64,000 nt of DNA from an uncultured Alphaproteobacteria bacterium (GCA_902826245.1 CADEEA010000005.1:21284-85283); one strand, 5' to 3'; positions 25,814-36,377 are shown, counted from the stretch's first letter. Made by a program: numbers and translations. The notes: generated by a model not told the origin, from the sequence alone.

Positions 25814-26962
25814 ATGCGCATCATTACAAGGACAGCCGACCTCCAAGACGTTTGCGCCGAACTCGCCGCCCAACCCTTCGTCGCCGTCGACACCGAATTC
25901 ATGCGCGAGACGACGTACTGGCCAAAGCTTTGCCTGGTCCAGGCGGCAGCGCCCGGGGTGGAGGCAGTGATCGACCCCCAAGCCGAGGAACTCGACCTTG
26001 CGCCGTTACTCGCCCTCATGCTCAATCAGAGCGTGCTGAAGGTCTTTCACGCCGCGCGTCAGGACCTTGAGATTTTCCTTAAGCTCGCGGGCGCGCTGCC
26101 AACCCCGATCTTCGACAGCCAGATCGCGGCCATGGCCTGCGGCTATGGCGATTCCATCGCTTACGACGCACTTGTACAACAAGTCCTGAAGCGGCGGCTG
26201 GATAAATCCTCGCGCTTCACCGACTGGAGTCGGCGTCCGCTTTCGGAGGCCCAACTCGCCTACGCCCTCGCCGATGTTACGCACCTGCGCGATCTTTATC
26301 CACGCATGCGCGAGAAGCTCGAGAATGAGGCCAGGCTTTCCTGGCTCGACGACGAGCACGCCAATCTGGTCGACCTGGATATTTACGACACCACGCCGGA
26401 GAACGCCTGGCGGCGCCTGAAACTGCGCAAGACCACACCGGATTATGTGTTGGCGCTGCAGGTTGCGGCCGAATGGCGCGAGCGGCAGGCGCAATTGCGC
26501 GACGTGCCGCGCGGGCGCGTCGCCAAGGATGACGCTCTCTACGAGATCGCCGAGCATCGCCCGAAATCCGCGGCCGACTTCGATCGCATGCGCGCGGTGC
26601 CGCGCGGTTTCGGCAATTCCCGTGGGGCACAAGAGCTCGTTAATTCGCTCAACACGGCGTTCGCCGACGCAGGGCGCGCAACCTACAAACACGAACGAAC
26701 GCCATCGCTGCCGTCAAACACCGGCCCCACGGTGGAGCTGCTCAAGGTGCTGCTGCGTCACGAGGCCGAGCGGGCGCAAGTGGCGCCGCGTCTGATCGCA
26801 TCCTCGGCCGACATCGAGGCCCTCGCCGCAAGCGACAACGCAGACATTCCGGCGCTCAATGGTTGGCGCCGACAGGTGTTCGGCGAACGCGCTTTGGCGT
26901 TGAAACACGGCAAGCTTGCGCTGAAACTTAAGGACGGCAAGGTCAGCGTGGAGGACGCCTAG
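25814..26962 (+). CDS. rnd: Ribonuclease D
   Basis: A 382-residue 3'-5' exoribonuclease that trims tRNA and other stable RNAs. The DEDDy catalytic residues are visible: Asp26 and Glu28 in VAVDTEF, Asp84 in FHAARQDLEIF, and the Tyr/Asp of YALADVTHL. Two HRDC-like helical domains follow (residues ~210-290 and ~300-375), as in full-length RNase D. Convergent with the TonB receptor gene with a 4-bp overlap. Confidence 0.95.
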   Translation: MRIITRTADLQDVCAELAAQPFVAVDTEFMRETTYWPKLCLVQAAAPGVEAVIDPQAEELDLAPLLALMLNQSVLKVFHAARQDLEIFLKLAGALPTPIFDSQIAAMACGYGDSIAYDALVQQVLKRRLDKSSRFTDWSRRPLSEAQLAYALADVTHLRDLYPRMREKLENEARLSWLDDEHANLVDLDIYDTTPENAWRRLKLRKTTPDYVLALQVAAEWRERQAQLRDVPRGRVAKDDALYEIAEHRPKSAADFDRMRAVPRGFGNSRGAQELVNSLNTAFADAGRATYKHERTPSLPSNTGPTVELLKVLLRHEAERAQVAPRLIASSADIEALAASDNADIPALNGWRRQVFGERALALKHGKLALKLKDGKVSVEDA

Positions 26963-29136
26963 AACGCGACACTCACTCCCGCCTGCACAAGGCGTGGCGC
27001 GCCGGGCAGGATGCCGCGCGCACGATCGACGATATAAACTTCATCGAACACATTTTTCACAGTGACGAAGAATGTCGAGCGCGCGCCCGTGGGCGTCAGG
27101 TTCGCGGTCCAGTTCACGATCGTGGCCTCGTCGATCAGTCCGCTTTGGCCATTGGCCGATTGCGTCACCGTGTTGAGATCGTCGCCGAACATCGCGCCGG
27201 TGTGCTGCACTTCGATCTGGCTGGAAAACCAATCCCCGCGCGCATAGCCAATCGCAAGCGAGGCGATCCATTCTGGCGCATAGGGCAAACGATTCCCCGT
27301 CACCGACACGCAGGTTGGCCCAGGCGTCGGCGGTACGACGCCGGCGCAATTGGCGCCGGGGATGTTGGAATAGCGCTCGCCGACATATTCGGCCTCGGCC
27401 AGATAAGTGATCGCCGCACGAAAATAGACGTCGTCGCGGTCGAGCACGCCCATGTCGCGGAGCGATATTTGCGCGGCGCCTTCCAAGCCGGAATGCCTCG
27501 TTTCTCCCGCGCCGGTCAAAGTCGCCCCCAGTCCGCCCGCCACGGACGCGGGCACGATCTGGTTTTCGAAATCCATCAAGAACGCCGTGACATCGAAGGA
27601 AGCGCCGGGCGCGAGTTCGCCGCGTAAACCAAGCTCCCAATTGAGGCTTTCCTCGGCGTCCAATTCGGTGACGCCGCCCGTACTAGAGATGACGTCCTCA
27701 ACGCGTGGGGGCGCAAAGCCGCGGTGGACGCCGGCATAAGCCACCAAGTCCTCGCCGAAATCATAAGTCAGACCAAGTCCCGGCATTACTTCCGTCAAGT
27801 CAGTCTCGCCACTGACGCCCGTGAGTTCGTTCCGGCGCTCATAATTGATCGCCTCAACGCGCACGCCCGGCTGTAGCGTCAATTGCCCGAAACTGGTCGA
27901 TGCGGTGGCGAAGCCCGACCACGCCTCGGCTTCGCGCACATTGCGCTCAACCAGTCCGCCATTGACGCTGACGCCCGGTGTACGTCCATTTGGCGTATCG
28001 GCGTTCACCTGGAGCCGGTTCTGCAATTCCGTGTGCCAACGCAAGCCCGCCTCCAGTTCGGTCGGTGCGCCAAACAAACCGCCTTCCCAACCCAGTCGGG
28101 TTTCCAGCCCGTAGACGTGATATTCGCGCAATCGCCCTTCCGTGCCGCAGGTGGTGGAGAGATTGGCCATGCCGGCGCAAAGCGGATCGCTCGCATCGTT
28201 TGGGCGCTGCCCGGAATTCGAGGATTGGCGCCACCAATCGCGATTGAAATAGATCGAATAGGCGGATGTCGTCAGCGTCACCGCATCGGACACATCCCAG
28301 CCGTGGGTCAAGCTTGCTGTGTAGCGCTGGGTCTCGAAACGATCGTTGGGAAATGGATTGCCGTACGGGTCAGCAGCGAATTCCGCGGCCGTCAGCCCTG
28401 AATAGCTGACCTGACTGTCCTCGTTCGCCCGGCCGACGCGCAACGTAAGGCGATGGTCTGGACCGAAATCGCGCTGAGCCTTGAGATAAAGATCGTCGAA
28501 CTGAAGCGCATGATTTTCCCGTACACCGTCAAACGCGGTGGTGTTGGCGTGAACAAGCAGACGCGTCCCGAGCGCTTCGCCGCCAATGCTCGCATCGAGT
28601 TCGCCGTACCCGTTTGAGCCGCCGGCCGCCATGATGCGCGCCTCGAATTCGCTTGGCGCTTCGGGCGTCACGTAGTTGACGACGCCGCCCACCGTGTTGG
28701 GGCCAAACCGAATTTGGCTTGCGCCCTTGAGCACTTCGATGCGCTCAAACCGGCGAACGGGAGGATGAGAATAGGTGGCGTTGTCGCCATAGGGGCCATA
28801 GGTCAGCGGCAGGCCATCCTCCAACAACAAAGTTCGGCTCGACCGCGTCGGCGAAAGCCCCCGCACGCCGATGTTCGGACGAAGTCCCAAGCCCTCCTCG
28901 TCGCGGGGATAAACGCCAGCAACCTGCCGCAGCGCTTCATTGACTGTGAACACGCGCGCGGCCTCGAGGTCCTCGGCTTCGATGGTCGCACCAGAACCGG
29001 GAATGTGCATCAGATTCACGCGGTCGCCGACGACAACGATCTCGTCAAACCCGCCTATCGCCTCCTGCGCAGAGGCGGCGCTCGCCGTCAGCAGCGCGAT
29101 GATGGCCGGCGCAATTCTTTTGCATTTGCGGATCAT
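26959..29136 (-). CDS. TonB-dependent outer-membrane receptor
   Basis: A 725-residue protein with signal peptide MIRKCKRIAPAIIALLTASAASA, then a degenerate TonB box around DEIVVVGDRV, a plug domain (NEALRQVAGVYPRDEEGLGLRPNIGVRGL, RTLLLEDGLPLTYGPYGDN, IEVLKGASQIRFGPNTVGGVVNYVT) and a 22-strand-type barrel ending in the aromatic-terminal AGVSVAF. The plug wording is near FecA-like ferric-citrate receptors. A 7-1-7 palindrome resembling a Fur-family site lies 17 bp upstream, supporting iron-complex uptake. The ligand is not proven; no FecIR-type regulator gene is adjacent. Confidence 0.9.
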   Translation of the reverse strand: MIRKCKRIAPAIIALLTASAASAQEAIGGFDEIVVVGDRVNLMHIPGSGATIEAEDLEAARVFTVNEALRQVAGVYPRDEEGLGLRPNIGVRGLSPTRSSRTLLLEDGLPLTYGPYGDNATYSHPPVRRFERIEVLKGASQIRFGPNTVGGVVNYVTPEAPSEFEARIMAAGGSNGYGELDASIGGEALGTRLLVHANTTAFDGVRENHALQFDDLYLKAQRDFGPDHRLTLRVGRANEDSQVSYSGLTAAEFAADPYGNPFPNDRFETQRYTASLTHGWDVSDAVTLTTSAYSIYFNRDWWRQSSNSGQRPNDASDPLCAGMANLSTTCGTEGRLREYHVYGLETRLGWEGGLFGAPTELEAGLRWHTELQNRLQVNADTPNGRTPGVSVNGGLVERNVREAEAWSGFATASTSFGQLTLQPGVRVEAINYERRNELTGVSGETDLTEVMPGLGLTYDFGEDLVAYAGVHRGFAPPRVEDVISSTGGVTELDAEESLNWELGLRGELAPGASFDVTAFLMDFENQIVPASVAGGLGATLTGAGETRHSGLEGAAQISLRDMGVLDRDDVYFRAAITYLAEAEYVGERYSNIPGANCAGVVPPTPGPTCVSVTGNRLPYAPEWIASLAIGYARGDWFSSQIEVQHTGAMFGDDLNTVTQSANGQSGLIDEATIVNWTANLTPTGARSTFFVTVKNVFDEVYIVDRARGILPGAPRLVQAGVSVAF

Positions 29137-29152
29137 TCTCAGTATCTCCGTT

Positions 29153-29171
29153 GTTGCGAATAACTCGCAAC
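29153..29171. promoter_or_regulatory. Fur/Mur-like palindrome upstream of the TonB receptor
   Basis: GTTGCGA-N5-TCGCAAC, a perfect dyad; its core can be read as TGCGAAT-A-ACTCGCA, a 7-1-7 arrangement like alphaproteobacterial Fur/Mur boxes. It lies 17 bp upstream of the receptor start, where it would block transcription when occupied. Confidence 0.5.
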
Positions 29172-29234
29172 TTGGAGAAGTGCAAGGGCCTTTTCGCCGC
29201 AGCCGGCGGCGGCTCACGGGCAGCCTGACGGGCC

Positions 29235-29474
29235 CTATTCGTCCTTGAAATACGGCTCCACCGGGCCGGAATACTTGATTGTCAGCTGCTTGCCGCGTCG
29301 ATCCAGCGTCGTGCCAACCGCCAACCGCACCCAGCCCTCGCTGACGCAATATTCCTCGACGTTGGTTTTCTCGACGCCGCGGAATCGGACGCCGACCCCG
29401 CGTGCGAGCACGGCTTCGTCGTGGAACGGACTCTCAGGATCGATGGCGAGACGGTCAGGTGGTGCGGTTGGCAT
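29235..29474 (-). CDS. DUF3297 family small protein
   Basis: A 79-residue soluble protein: PDRLAIDPESPFHDEAVLARGVGVRFRGVEKTNVEEYCVSEGWVRL. This sequence is characteristic of DUF3297, found through alpha- and gammaproteobacteria, with no demonstrated role (some entries carry a glutathione-peroxidase label without support). It stands between the TonB receptor and ppx, same strand, 43 bp after ppx. Confidence 0.88.
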   Translation of the reverse strand: MPTAPPDRLAIDPESPFHDEAVLARGVGVRFRGVEKTNVEEYCVSEGWVRLAVGTTLDRRGKQLTIKYSGPVEPYFKDE

Positions 29475-29517
29475 GCTTCGGTTCTCTTAACGAGGCCCAC
29501 GCCTGCCCTCAAGAGCT

Positions 29518-31008
29518 TCAAACGACCTTGAACTCAGCGCGCAGGCCCAAGGCGGCGGCGGCGTAGTCGAGACGACGCTGCGCGGTTTCGGTGACCAGGT
29601 GCGCCACCTTCTTTTTGACCCGCAAGCTGAGCATGCCGTCTTCAAGATTTACTGTGAAGGCGGACAACAACGTCTCGCTACGCCCGGATAGATCTGCGCC
29701 TAATCGAAGCGCCGCGCCGAGCGCCGCTGCGCCGCTCTGCTGCTCCTCGCTCAAGAGCCGCGCATAGGCCTCGGACGAGTTCGGAGCGCCTTTCGTGTAA
29801 CGATGATGGATCGAAGCGGCAAGAAAAGCGCGCTCGGCATGGCTGATCGCCGCCAGCGGCGCGCGCAGGATCATATCGAACATGATTTCGGCGCGCTGAT
29901 CGGGATGCAAAGGGCCGCCAACATCGGCCAGGCGCGCCGCTGCGCCCCGAAGCACTGCGTCGCGGCGTTTCGAGAACGCCGGAGGCTGAGCGGCGAACAT
30001 CGGCGCAATCCAGCCTTCGAGCATGCGCCCGAACGCGCGGGCGTTGGACCAGCGCCCTGCCAGCGCCTCGGCCGCGGCGATCAATGGATCAGCGCTCAAC
30101 GCTTCCGCGCTCATACGCTCGATCAGCACGCCTTCGCGCAAGCCAAACGCCGAGAGCACAACGCGATCGAACCGACCCGCAAGCAGCACCTGCTCCAGCA
30201 CCACCGCTGCATAGGGCAACGTATCGGCGCGCTTGGCCGCCGCATCTTCGAGCCGCTCCAGCGATTTCTTGGTGAGCTTGCGGACCACGTCGATGAGGCG
30301 CAGCGCCTCTACTCGTGGCATTTCGTAATGGTGCAGCACTCCGAGCGGGTGGCGGCGTTGGCCGATATCGATGCGCCCAAGCGCACGCCAGGCGCCGCCG
30401 ACCGCATAGAAATCGCCGCCGCGCTCGCTCAAAAATCGCGATTCCGCGAGCAGCTTCGCTGCGGTTGCGCTGACGCGCTCATCGTCGAACGGCGAAGAAA
30501 ACGCCAGCGGCCCAAGCGCGAAGGTCTCGCCACGCCCGACGCCCTTGGGGCCAATCTCGATCAGTTCGAGGCTCGCCCCGCCGAGATCGCCGACCACCCC
30601 CACCGCGTCAGGCGCGCCGGCCATCACGCCAAGAGCAGAGAGCCGCGCCTCGTCCGCGCCGGAAAGAATGCGCAGGCTCAAACCCGCTTCAGCAGCGACG
30701 CGCTCGGCGAAATCGCGCCCGTCTGCAGCCTCACGAACCGCGGCGGTGCCGACTGCGAACGTGCTTTGGATTTTGCGCGCCTCGAGTAACGTCGCAAACC
30801 TGCGCAGCGCGCGTATCGCTACATCCGCGCCCACGGGAGAAAGTTTGCCGGTGCGCGAGAGATCGCGCCCCAGGCCCGCCATCACCTTCTCGTTGAAGAT
30901 CGGCGTCATCGCGCGGCCGTCGATGCGATAGACCACCAGACGCACGGAATTGGAGCCGACATCGATGACGGCGGCTTCTTGGGTGTCGAGTAGATTGGTT
31001 GCGGTCAT
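29518..31008 (-). CDS. ppx: Exopolyphosphatase/guanosine pentaphosphate phosphatase (Ppx/GppA)
   Basis: A 496-residue member of the actin-like ATPase-fold Ppx/GppA family: VIDVGSNSVRLVVYRI at the start, TAAVREAADGRDFAERV and VGDLGGASLELIEIG as phosphate-binding loops, then an HD-like helical C-terminal domain (residues ~310-490). It hydrolyses polyphosphate end groups and/or pppGpp. It follows ppk on the same strand, the usual pairing, but 216 bp of hairpin-rich sequence separates them. Confidence 0.93.
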   Translation of the reverse strand: MTATNLLDTQEAAVIDVGSNSVRLVVYRIDGRAMTPIFNEKVMAGLGRDLSRTGKLSPVGADVAIRALRRFATLLEARKIQSTFAVGTAAVREAADGRDFAERVAAEAGLSLRILSGADEARLSALGVMAGAPDAVGVVGDLGGASLELIEIGPKGVGRGETFALGPLAFSSPFDDERVSATAAKLLAESRFLSERGGDFYAVGGAWRALGRIDIGQRRHPLGVLHHYEMPRVEALRLIDVVRKLTKKSLERLEDAAAKRADTLPYAAVVLEQVLLAGRFDRVVLSAFGLREGVLIERMSAEALSADPLIAAAEALAGRWSNARAFGRMLEGWIAPMFAAQPPAFSKRRDAVLRGAAARLADVGGPLHPDQRAEIMFDMILRAPLAAISHAERAFLAASIHHRYTKGAPNSSEAYARLLSEEQQSGAAALGAALRLGADLSGRSETLLSAFTVNLEDGMLSLRVKKKVAHLVTETAQRRLDYAAAALGLRAEFKVV

Positions 31009-31040
31009 CGGTGGGACAGCGGTCGATGATCACGCGCACT

Positions 31041-31161
31041 CCCCCGCCCCTGGGGGCGGGGGGCGGGGGGGAGGGGACGTGCAGGAGGAACCGCTGGCGG
31101 CGCCGCCTGCTGTGCCTTCTGCACGCCCCCCCTCCCTACCCTCCCCCCGTTGGGGGGAGGG
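31041..31161. repeat. GC-rich extragenic hairpin cluster between ppk and ppx
   Basis: Three nested dyads fill this gap: a C-run/G-run pair around 31049-31075, an outer CGTGCAG.../CTGCACG stem enclosing GGCGGC-GCC-GCC, and CCCTCCCCCC (31139-31148)/GGGGGGAGGG (31152-31161) with a GTT loop. This is the look of REP/BIME-type elements. It interrupts the ppk-ppx unit and could stop or slow transcription. Nothing protein-like is seen in the surrounding 216 bp. Confidence 0.6.
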
Positions 31162-31224
31162 ACGCTAGATTTGCAACGTTTGGGATGTTCCGCCGACTTT
31201 CCCTCACCGGAAAAGGGAGCCCCC

Positions 31225-33429
31225 CTAGTAAGTGCGCGCCCCGATATGGTCGAACGCGGCGGGAGCGTCGCCCTTGAGCGCGCGACCGCGACCCGAAAGG
31301 CTCGGGTTGCGCATGAAATAGAGGTGCGCCGAGAACGGTTCGTCTGGAAGCTTGGAGACATCGACGCGTTTGAACACCCCATCCTGGTCCATGTACCAGC
31401 TCTGCGCCTCGTCATTGAGGTTGGCGACCATGATTTGGTCGAGAACTTGCTGGTGAACGGTAGGATTTTCAACCGGGCACATGACCTCGACCCGCCGCTC
31501 GAGGTTCCGCGGCATCCAATCGGCGGAGGAAAGGAACACTTTGGCGTTGGCGTTCGGCAGTTTTGCGCCGGCGCCGAAACAAATAATCCGGGAATGCTCC
31601 AGAAACCGCCCCACGATCGACTTGACCCGGATGTTCTCCGACATGCCCGGCACACCCGGCCGCAGGCAGCAAATGCCGCGCACCACGAGCTCGATCTTCA
31701 CGCCCGCACAAGAGGCCCGGTAAAGCGCGTCGATGATCTCGGGGTGGACCAGCGCATTGAGCTTGCACCAGATCGCGCCGTCCCGTCCCGCACGCACGTG
31801 CGCGATCTCATCGTCGATCAATTGCAGGATCGTTGACTTTGCATTCAGCGGCGAAATCGCGATCTTCTCCAGCGCCGCGGGCTTGGCGTAACCGGTGATG
31901 AAATTGAACAGGCGGCCTGCATCGCGCCCGAGCGCGGGATCGCAGGTGAAGAGCGAGAGGTCCTGATAGATACGCGCGGTGATCGGATGATAATTGCCAG
32001 TGCCGAAATGGGCGTAGGTGCGTAAGCCATCGCTCTCGCGGCGCACCACCAGACTCACCTTGGCGTGAGTCTTGTAATCGATGAAACCGTAGACGACCGA
32101 GGCGCCGGCGCGCTCTAGGGTTTGGGCCAGGCGCAGGTTCGCCTCTTCATCGAAACGCGCCTTGAGCTCGATAAGCGCAGTGACATTCTTTCCTGCCTCG
32201 GCGGCGGCGACCAAAGCGGCCACAATCGGGCTGTCCCTCGAGGTGCGGTACAGCGTCTGCTTGATCGCGACGACAGCGGGGTCGGCCGCGGCCTGACGCA
32301 CGAACTGCACCACTGAATCGAAGGATTCATAAGGGTGGTGAACGAGGAAGTCCTTAGCCCGGATGGCGGCAAAACAATCGCCGCCGAAATCGCGAATGCG
32401 CTCCGGAAAGCGCGGCTCGTAGCGCTGAAATTTAAGATCTGGGCGCTCCTCGCTCACCAGCTGCGAAAGCGCCGACAGTCCCAGCATGCCATCGACAATG
32501 ACGACATCACGGGCGTCGGCCTCGAGCTCGCGTACGATGAACGCGCGCAGATCGTCGGGCATCGACGCTTCGACCTTGAGCCGGACGATGTCGCCCAGTC
32601 GGCGCTCCTTGAGCCGGGTTTCAAACTCGAGCACCAGATCCTCGGCCTCTTCTTGGATCTCGATGTCGCTATCACGTACAACACGAAAAGCGCCGTGCGA
32701 CTCGAGCCCATAGCCCGGGAAGAGTTCATCGAGGAACATCATGATCACGTGCTCGAGCGCAAGGAAGCGCCGCTGCCGTTTGCCCCCAGACGCGCCATTA
32801 GCCTGGCGTGCGGCGGTCACATCGATGAAGCGCGCGACATTGCTCGGCGCCGGGATCAGCGCGTTCAGCAGCCTCCCGTCCTCTTTGCGCTTGAGCTTCA
32901 AGGCGATGGCAAAGCCGAGGTTGGCGATGAACGGAAACGGATGCGCCGGATCGACCGCAAGCGGCGATAAGAGCGGAAACACCTGCTCCATAAAAACCGG
33001 TTTGAGCCATGAACGTTCTGATTTAGCGAGTTCATCGGGTTCGAGCACAGCGATGCCGGCCTCACGCGCCTCTTCGCGCAGCGCCCGCCAACGCAATTGT
33101 TGGCGCTCCATCAATTCACCGGCCGCCGCATGAACACGGGCCAATTGCTCGGCCGGGGTCAATCCATCCTGGCTCAATGTGGACACGCCGAGCTTTACCT
33201 GCTCGTGCAGCCCTGCGACGCGGACCATGTAGAACTCGTCCAGATTATTGGCCGAGATCGACAAGAACCGCAGCCGCTCAAGCAGCGGATGGCTGGGATT
33301 TTCCGCCTCGTCCAACACGCGGGTGTTGAACGCGAGCCAGGAAAGCTCCCGATTGATGAAACGCTGCGGACTTGACGCGACCGGCGATTTTTCCGCCTTG
33401 GCGCGCTTGTTCTTGCGCGACTTCGCCAT
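31225..33429 (-). CDS. ppk: Polyphosphate kinase 1
   Basis: A 734-residue Ppk1. The N-terminal domain opens with [36 protein letters not shown]; the catalytic part has [24 protein letters not shown], the phospho-accepting His in [16 protein letters not shown], and a second conserved His region in [22 protein letters not shown]. The C-terminal domain ends in [19 protein letters not shown]. It polymerises the gamma-phosphate of ATP into polyphosphate. The neighbours hdaA (4 bp upstream) and ppx fit the order known from Caulobacterales. Confidence 0.95.
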   Translation of the reverse strand: MAKSRKNKRAKAEKSPVASSPQRFINRELSWLAFNTRVLDEAENPSHPLLERLRFLSISANNLDEFYMVRVAGLHEQVKLGVSTLSQDGLTPAEQLARVHAAAGELMERQQLRWRALREEAREAGIAVLEPDELAKSERSWLKPVFMEQVFPLLSPLAVDPAHPFPFIANLGFAIALKLKRKEDGRLLNALIPAPSNVARFIDVTAARQANGASGGKRQRRFLALEHVIMMFLDELFPGYGLESHGAFRVVRDSDIEIQEEAEDLVLEFETRLKERRLGDIVRLKVEASMPDDLRAFIVRELEADARDVVIVDGMLGLSALSQLVSEERPDLKFQRYEPRFPERIRDFGGDCFAAIRAKDFLVHHPYESFDSVVQFVRQAAADPAVVAIKQTLYRTSRDSPIVAALVAAAEAGKNVTALIELKARFDEEANLRLAQTLERAGASVVYGFIDYKTHAKVSLVVRRESDGLRTYAHFGTGNYHPITARIYQDLSLFTCDPALGRDAGRLFNFITGYAKPAALEKIAISPLNAKSTILQLIDDEIAHVRAGRDGAIWCKLNALVHPEIIDALYRASCAGVKIELVVRGICCLRPGVPGMSENIRVKSIVGRFLEHSRIICFGAGAKLPNANAKVFLSSADWMPRNLERRVEVMCPVENPTVHQQVLDQIMVANLNDEAQSWYMDQDGVFKRVDVSKLPDEPFSAHLYFMRNPSLSGRGRALKGDAPAAFDHIGARTY

Positions 33430-33432
33430 CTG

Positions 33433-34122
33433 TTAACCGTCCCCCGTCACCCCGCGCGCCGCCGCCTTTTTCAGCGATTGACGCGCTACCGCCAATGTCA
33501 CCGGCTTCGCGCCCTTGACCAAGTCCCGGTCGAGCGCCGCCGCCCAGGTCCGCGCCGCCGCATAGGTGCGCGGCAGCCTCGCGGCCAAATATTTAACGGC
33601 ATCATCGCTCAAATGGATGAATTGTTCGCGACAAACCCGGCGTAAAACCACCTCCATGAGCGCTTCATCGGGCTCCTCAAGGCGGGCCACGGGAAGCGCG
33701 GCGAGCCTGGAACGAAGGTCCGGTAGTTCTGTGGGCCACGAAGCCGGGCCCGCCGCCCCGGTCAAAAGCAGCGCTCCCTGCTCGTTTCGAGCCAGGTCCA
33801 GGACCCGCCAAAGGGCAGCCTCATCCCGTGGGCCGTCGGCGTTATCGATCAGCAGGCGCCCGCCCGACTCGCGGAAGACCGCCGCGGCGTCGTCCGGGGT
33901 GGCTTGGGGGACGATTTGCCTGGCCCCTGTCTCCAGGGCCCAAGCCAAGGCGAGGTGGGTCTTGCCTGCGCCTGGGGGGCCGATCAAAGCAAGCGCCCCG
34001 CTTGGCCAAGCGCGCCAGTCCGTGAGCAGCCGCACCGCGTCACGGTTGGCGGCGGAAACCACCAGGTTTGCGGGCGAACGTTCGCCCATGCGGAACTCGA
34101 ACAGACGCGGCTGGGCGCTCAC
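33433..34122 (-). CDS. hdaA: DnaA-related regulatory ATPase HdaA
   Basis: A 229-residue AAA+ protein homologous to the ATPase core of DnaA but without domain IV DNA-binding. It has Walker A GPPGAGKTHLA (48-55), Walker B LLIDNADG, a sensor segment LLLTGAAGPASWPTELPDLRSRLAALPV and the helical lid. HdaA with the sliding clamp triggers hydrolysis of DnaA-ATP and prevents re-initiation. It starts with GTG, directly abuts the DUF2066 gene, and precedes ppk by 4 bp. Confidence 0.9.
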   Translation of the reverse strand: MSAQPRLFEFRMGERSPANLVVSAANRDAVRLLTDWRAWPSGALALIGPPGAGKTHLALAWALETGARQIVPQATPDDAAAVFRESGGRLLIDNADGPRDEAALWRVLDLARNEQGALLLTGAAGPASWPTELPDLRSRLAALPVARLEEPDEALMEVVLRRVCREQFIHLSDDAVKYLAARLPRTYAAARTWAAALDRDLVKGAKPVTLAVARQSLKKAAARGVTGDG

Positions 34123-35193
34123 CTAATTGCCTTGAACTCTCAATAGCGGTCCGCTGGGGCTATCCTCCAGCCGCACGCCGCGCCGCGAAAGCTCCGCAAC
34201 CAATTGCGCCCGATCGCCTACGAAAGAGAACGAAACCAGCGCGCCCTCGCGCGCCACTGCTTCAATACGTATCTCCGAGATCAGCGTCTGTGCCGCGCCC
34301 TCCAAAGCCTGCTTGATGCGTTCCCACTGCCTTTCGTCGGCATAGAGCGCCGAAGCGGAAACGCGCGCCCGCTGACCCGAACCCGTAGCGACCCTGGCTT
34401 TCCACTCGTTCTGTACTCGCGCACTGGCGGCCTCCGCGAGCGCGTTTAGGCCCGCGCGCAACGAGGCTGGATCTTCGCCAACGCGCGCCGATACTTCGCC
34501 GCGTTCGCGCCTCTGCTCGCCCGCAACTTCAACCAAAGTCACGCTCGCGGTCCCACCTTGAACCCGCAACGTCGCATAGACTGCGGAAGCTGCCGCCGCC
34601 GCCTGCGCGAAAGGTTGAGCAGCGCGCCAGTCGGCCCCGCTCCGCAGAGTGTCCGGCGCGATCGCCAGCGGAGCGAGTTCCTCGCCGAATCCGCCTTGGG
34701 TCCAGACATCGCGCCACATGACGGCGATCTCCGGCGCGGTCCCTGGCGCAGCCTGTGGCGCCAGGAGAATAGGCGCTGTGCGGGTATCGACGACAGTCAA
34801 ACCCTGCCCTCGGAGCAAGGTGCGGACGCCGCCGGGATCGAAGCGTACCGTGAGGCGCCCGGTATAGCGGGTGGAAGAACGCCGTTCATCCGCGACATCG
34901 ACCGACAATACCAAGCGGTCCAGGGCGGTCGCGTCGGGCGCCGGCGCCGCGCGTGCGCTCAGCTCCTCCGGAATGGTGAGGCGCCGGACGAGGCGGTCAA
35001 AAGCTGCGCGGCGGCCGCCGGCGAACGCGGATTCCTGCGCGGAAGCGGCGTTGGTGGCGGTCTGATCGACCTGGACGCCAGAAACGGTATAGACATTGTC
35101 TCGCCCGGATTGTGCGGTTGCAGGCGCTGGCGTTAGCGCGCAGAAAGCGGCGATGAGCAAGGCGATCAGGCCAGAATATGGCTTGAATGTCAT
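34123..35193 (-). CDS. DUF2066 domain exported protein
   Basis: A 356-residue protein with a signal peptide ([28 protein letters not shown]) and a DUF2066 domain ([41 protein letters not shown]). The gene order DUF2066-hdaA next to divergent purM is conserved in many alphaproteobacteria. Function is unknown; export to the periplasm is predicted. A 20-codon upstream extension to 35253 is open but would remove the signal peptide from the N-terminus. Confidence 0.85.
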   Translation of the reverse strand: MTFKPYSGLIALLIAAFCALTPAPATAQSGRDNVYTVSGVQVDQTATNAASAQESAFAGGRRAAFDRLVRRLTIPEELSARAAPAPDATALDRLVLSVDVADERRSSTRYTGRLTVRFDPGGVRTLLRGQGLTVVDTRTAPILLAPQAAPGTAPEIAVMWRDVWTQGGFGEELAPLAIAPDTLRSGADWRAAQPFAQAAAAASAVYATLRVQGGTASVTLVEVAGEQRRERGEVSARVGEDPASLRAGLNALAEAASARVQNEWKARVATGSGQRARVSASALYADERQWERIKQALEGAAQTLISEIRIEAVAREGALVSFSFVGDRAQLVAELSRRGVRLEDSPSGPLLRVQGN

Positions 35194-35277
35194 GTTGGGG
35201 AACCTCTTTTTGCGCGACGCCGAGAGCCTAGCTCGGGCGGAATCGCCTATCAATGTGGCGGCTTCGGGACTTTATCT

Positions 35278-36300
35278 TTGACCAATTCAAACCCACTGAC
35301 CTATCGCGACGCAGGCGTCGACATTGACGAAGGCGAACGCCTTGTCGAACTGATCAAGCCCCTAGCGCGCTCCACTGCGCGCCCAGGCGCCGAAGCCGGT
35401 CTGGGCGGATTCGCCGCGATTTTCGATCCCAAGGCGGCGGGATTCAAGGACCCGATCTTCCTGGCCACCACCGACGGCGTCGGCACCAAGCTAAAGATCG
35501 CGATCGAGAGCAAACGTCACGAGACGGTGGGGATCGACCTCGTCGCCATGTGCGTCAACGATCTCTCGGCCCAGGGCGCCGAGCCCTTGATGTTCCTCGA
35601 TTATTACGCCGCCGGAAAACTCAACGCCAACGACGCTGCGAAGATTGTCGCTGGCATAGCCGAAGGCTGCCGCCGCGCGGGTGCGGCTCTGGCCGGGGGC
35701 GAGACCGCCGAAATGCCTGGCATGTACGCCCCCGGCGATTACGATCTCGCCGGCTTCGCCATTGGTGCCGCCGAGCGCGGAACGTTATTGCCGCGCATTG
35801 CCGAGATGAAATCCGGCGACGCCATTATCGGCGTAGCGTCAAGCGGCCCGCACTCGAACGGTTATTCGCTGGTGCGCAAGATTGTTGAACGCTCGGGCTT
35901 AGGCTGGGATGCGCCGGCGCCATTTGCCCCGGGCAAAACACTTGCGGAAGCTCTGCTTGAGCCGACGCGCATCTATGCGCGCGCGCTCAAGCCGATCTTC
36001 GACGCCGGCCTCGCCAAAGGCGCGGCACACATCACCGGGGGCGGGCTGGTCGAGAACATTCCGCGCGTCCTACCCGACCATCTAGTCGCGAACATAGACT
36101 GGGAGGCGTGGACGCGTCCGGCCGTGTTCCAATGGCTGCAGGACACAGGCGGCGTGCCCGAAGAAGACATGCGGCGCACCTTCAATCTCGGAATCGGCAT
36201 GGCGCTGATCGTCGATAACGCGAGCGCGGCGGCGGCGATTGAAACCATAGAAGCCCATAGCGAACGCGCCTTCCGCATCGGCGCGCTGAAGGCGACGTAG
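35278..36300 (+). CDS. purM: Phosphoribosylformylglycinamidine cyclo-ligase
   Basis: A 340-residue AIR synthetase, step 5 of purine synthesis. It starts at a TTG ([24 protein letters not shown]) and shows the ATP-binding [46 protein letters not shown] and the C-terminal [20 protein letters not shown]. Divergent from the DUF2066 gene with an 84-bp shared promoter region. purN, which usually follows purM in related genomes, is absent here; a hairpin-rich gene-free stretch follows instead. Confidence 0.95.
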   Translation: MTNSNPLTYRDAGVDIDEGERLVELIKPLARSTARPGAEAGLGGFAAIFDPKAAGFKDPIFLATTDGVGTKLKIAIESKRHETVGIDLVAMCVNDLSAQGAEPLMFLDYYAAGKLNANDAAKIVAGIAEGCRRAGAALAGGETAEMPGMYAPGDYDLAGFAIGAAERGTLLPRIAEMKSGDAIIGVASSGPHSNGYSLVRKIVERSGLGWDAPAPFAPGKTLAEALLEPTRIYARALKPIFDAGLAKGAAHITGGGLVENIPRVLPDHLVANIDWEAWTRPAVFQWLQDTGGVPEEDMRRTFNLGIGMALIVDNASAAAAIETIEAHSERAFRIGALKAT

Positions 36301-36327
36301 CCGAACACGCCGCAAGTATCGCCGGTT

Positions 36328-36377
36328 GGAGCGCGTCGCCTCCGGCGACGCATGCGCGGCCGGAGGCCGCGCGCTCC
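36328..36377. repeat. Three-way hairpin extragenic element after purM
   Basis: An outer stem GGAGCG (36328-36333)/CGCTCC (36372-36377) closes two side-by-side hairpins: GTCGCC-TCC-GGCGAC (36335-36349) and CGCGGCC-GGA-GGCCGCG (36355-36371). The cloverleaf-like arrangement and pure GC stems suggest a REP-type element, possibly also a stop for purM transcription. Confidence 0.6.

Noticed and set aside
31041..31161. CRISPR-like or tandem repeat array between ppk and ppx
   Set aside because: The repeats are inverted, of unequal length and have no unique spacers; they fit REP-type hairpins.
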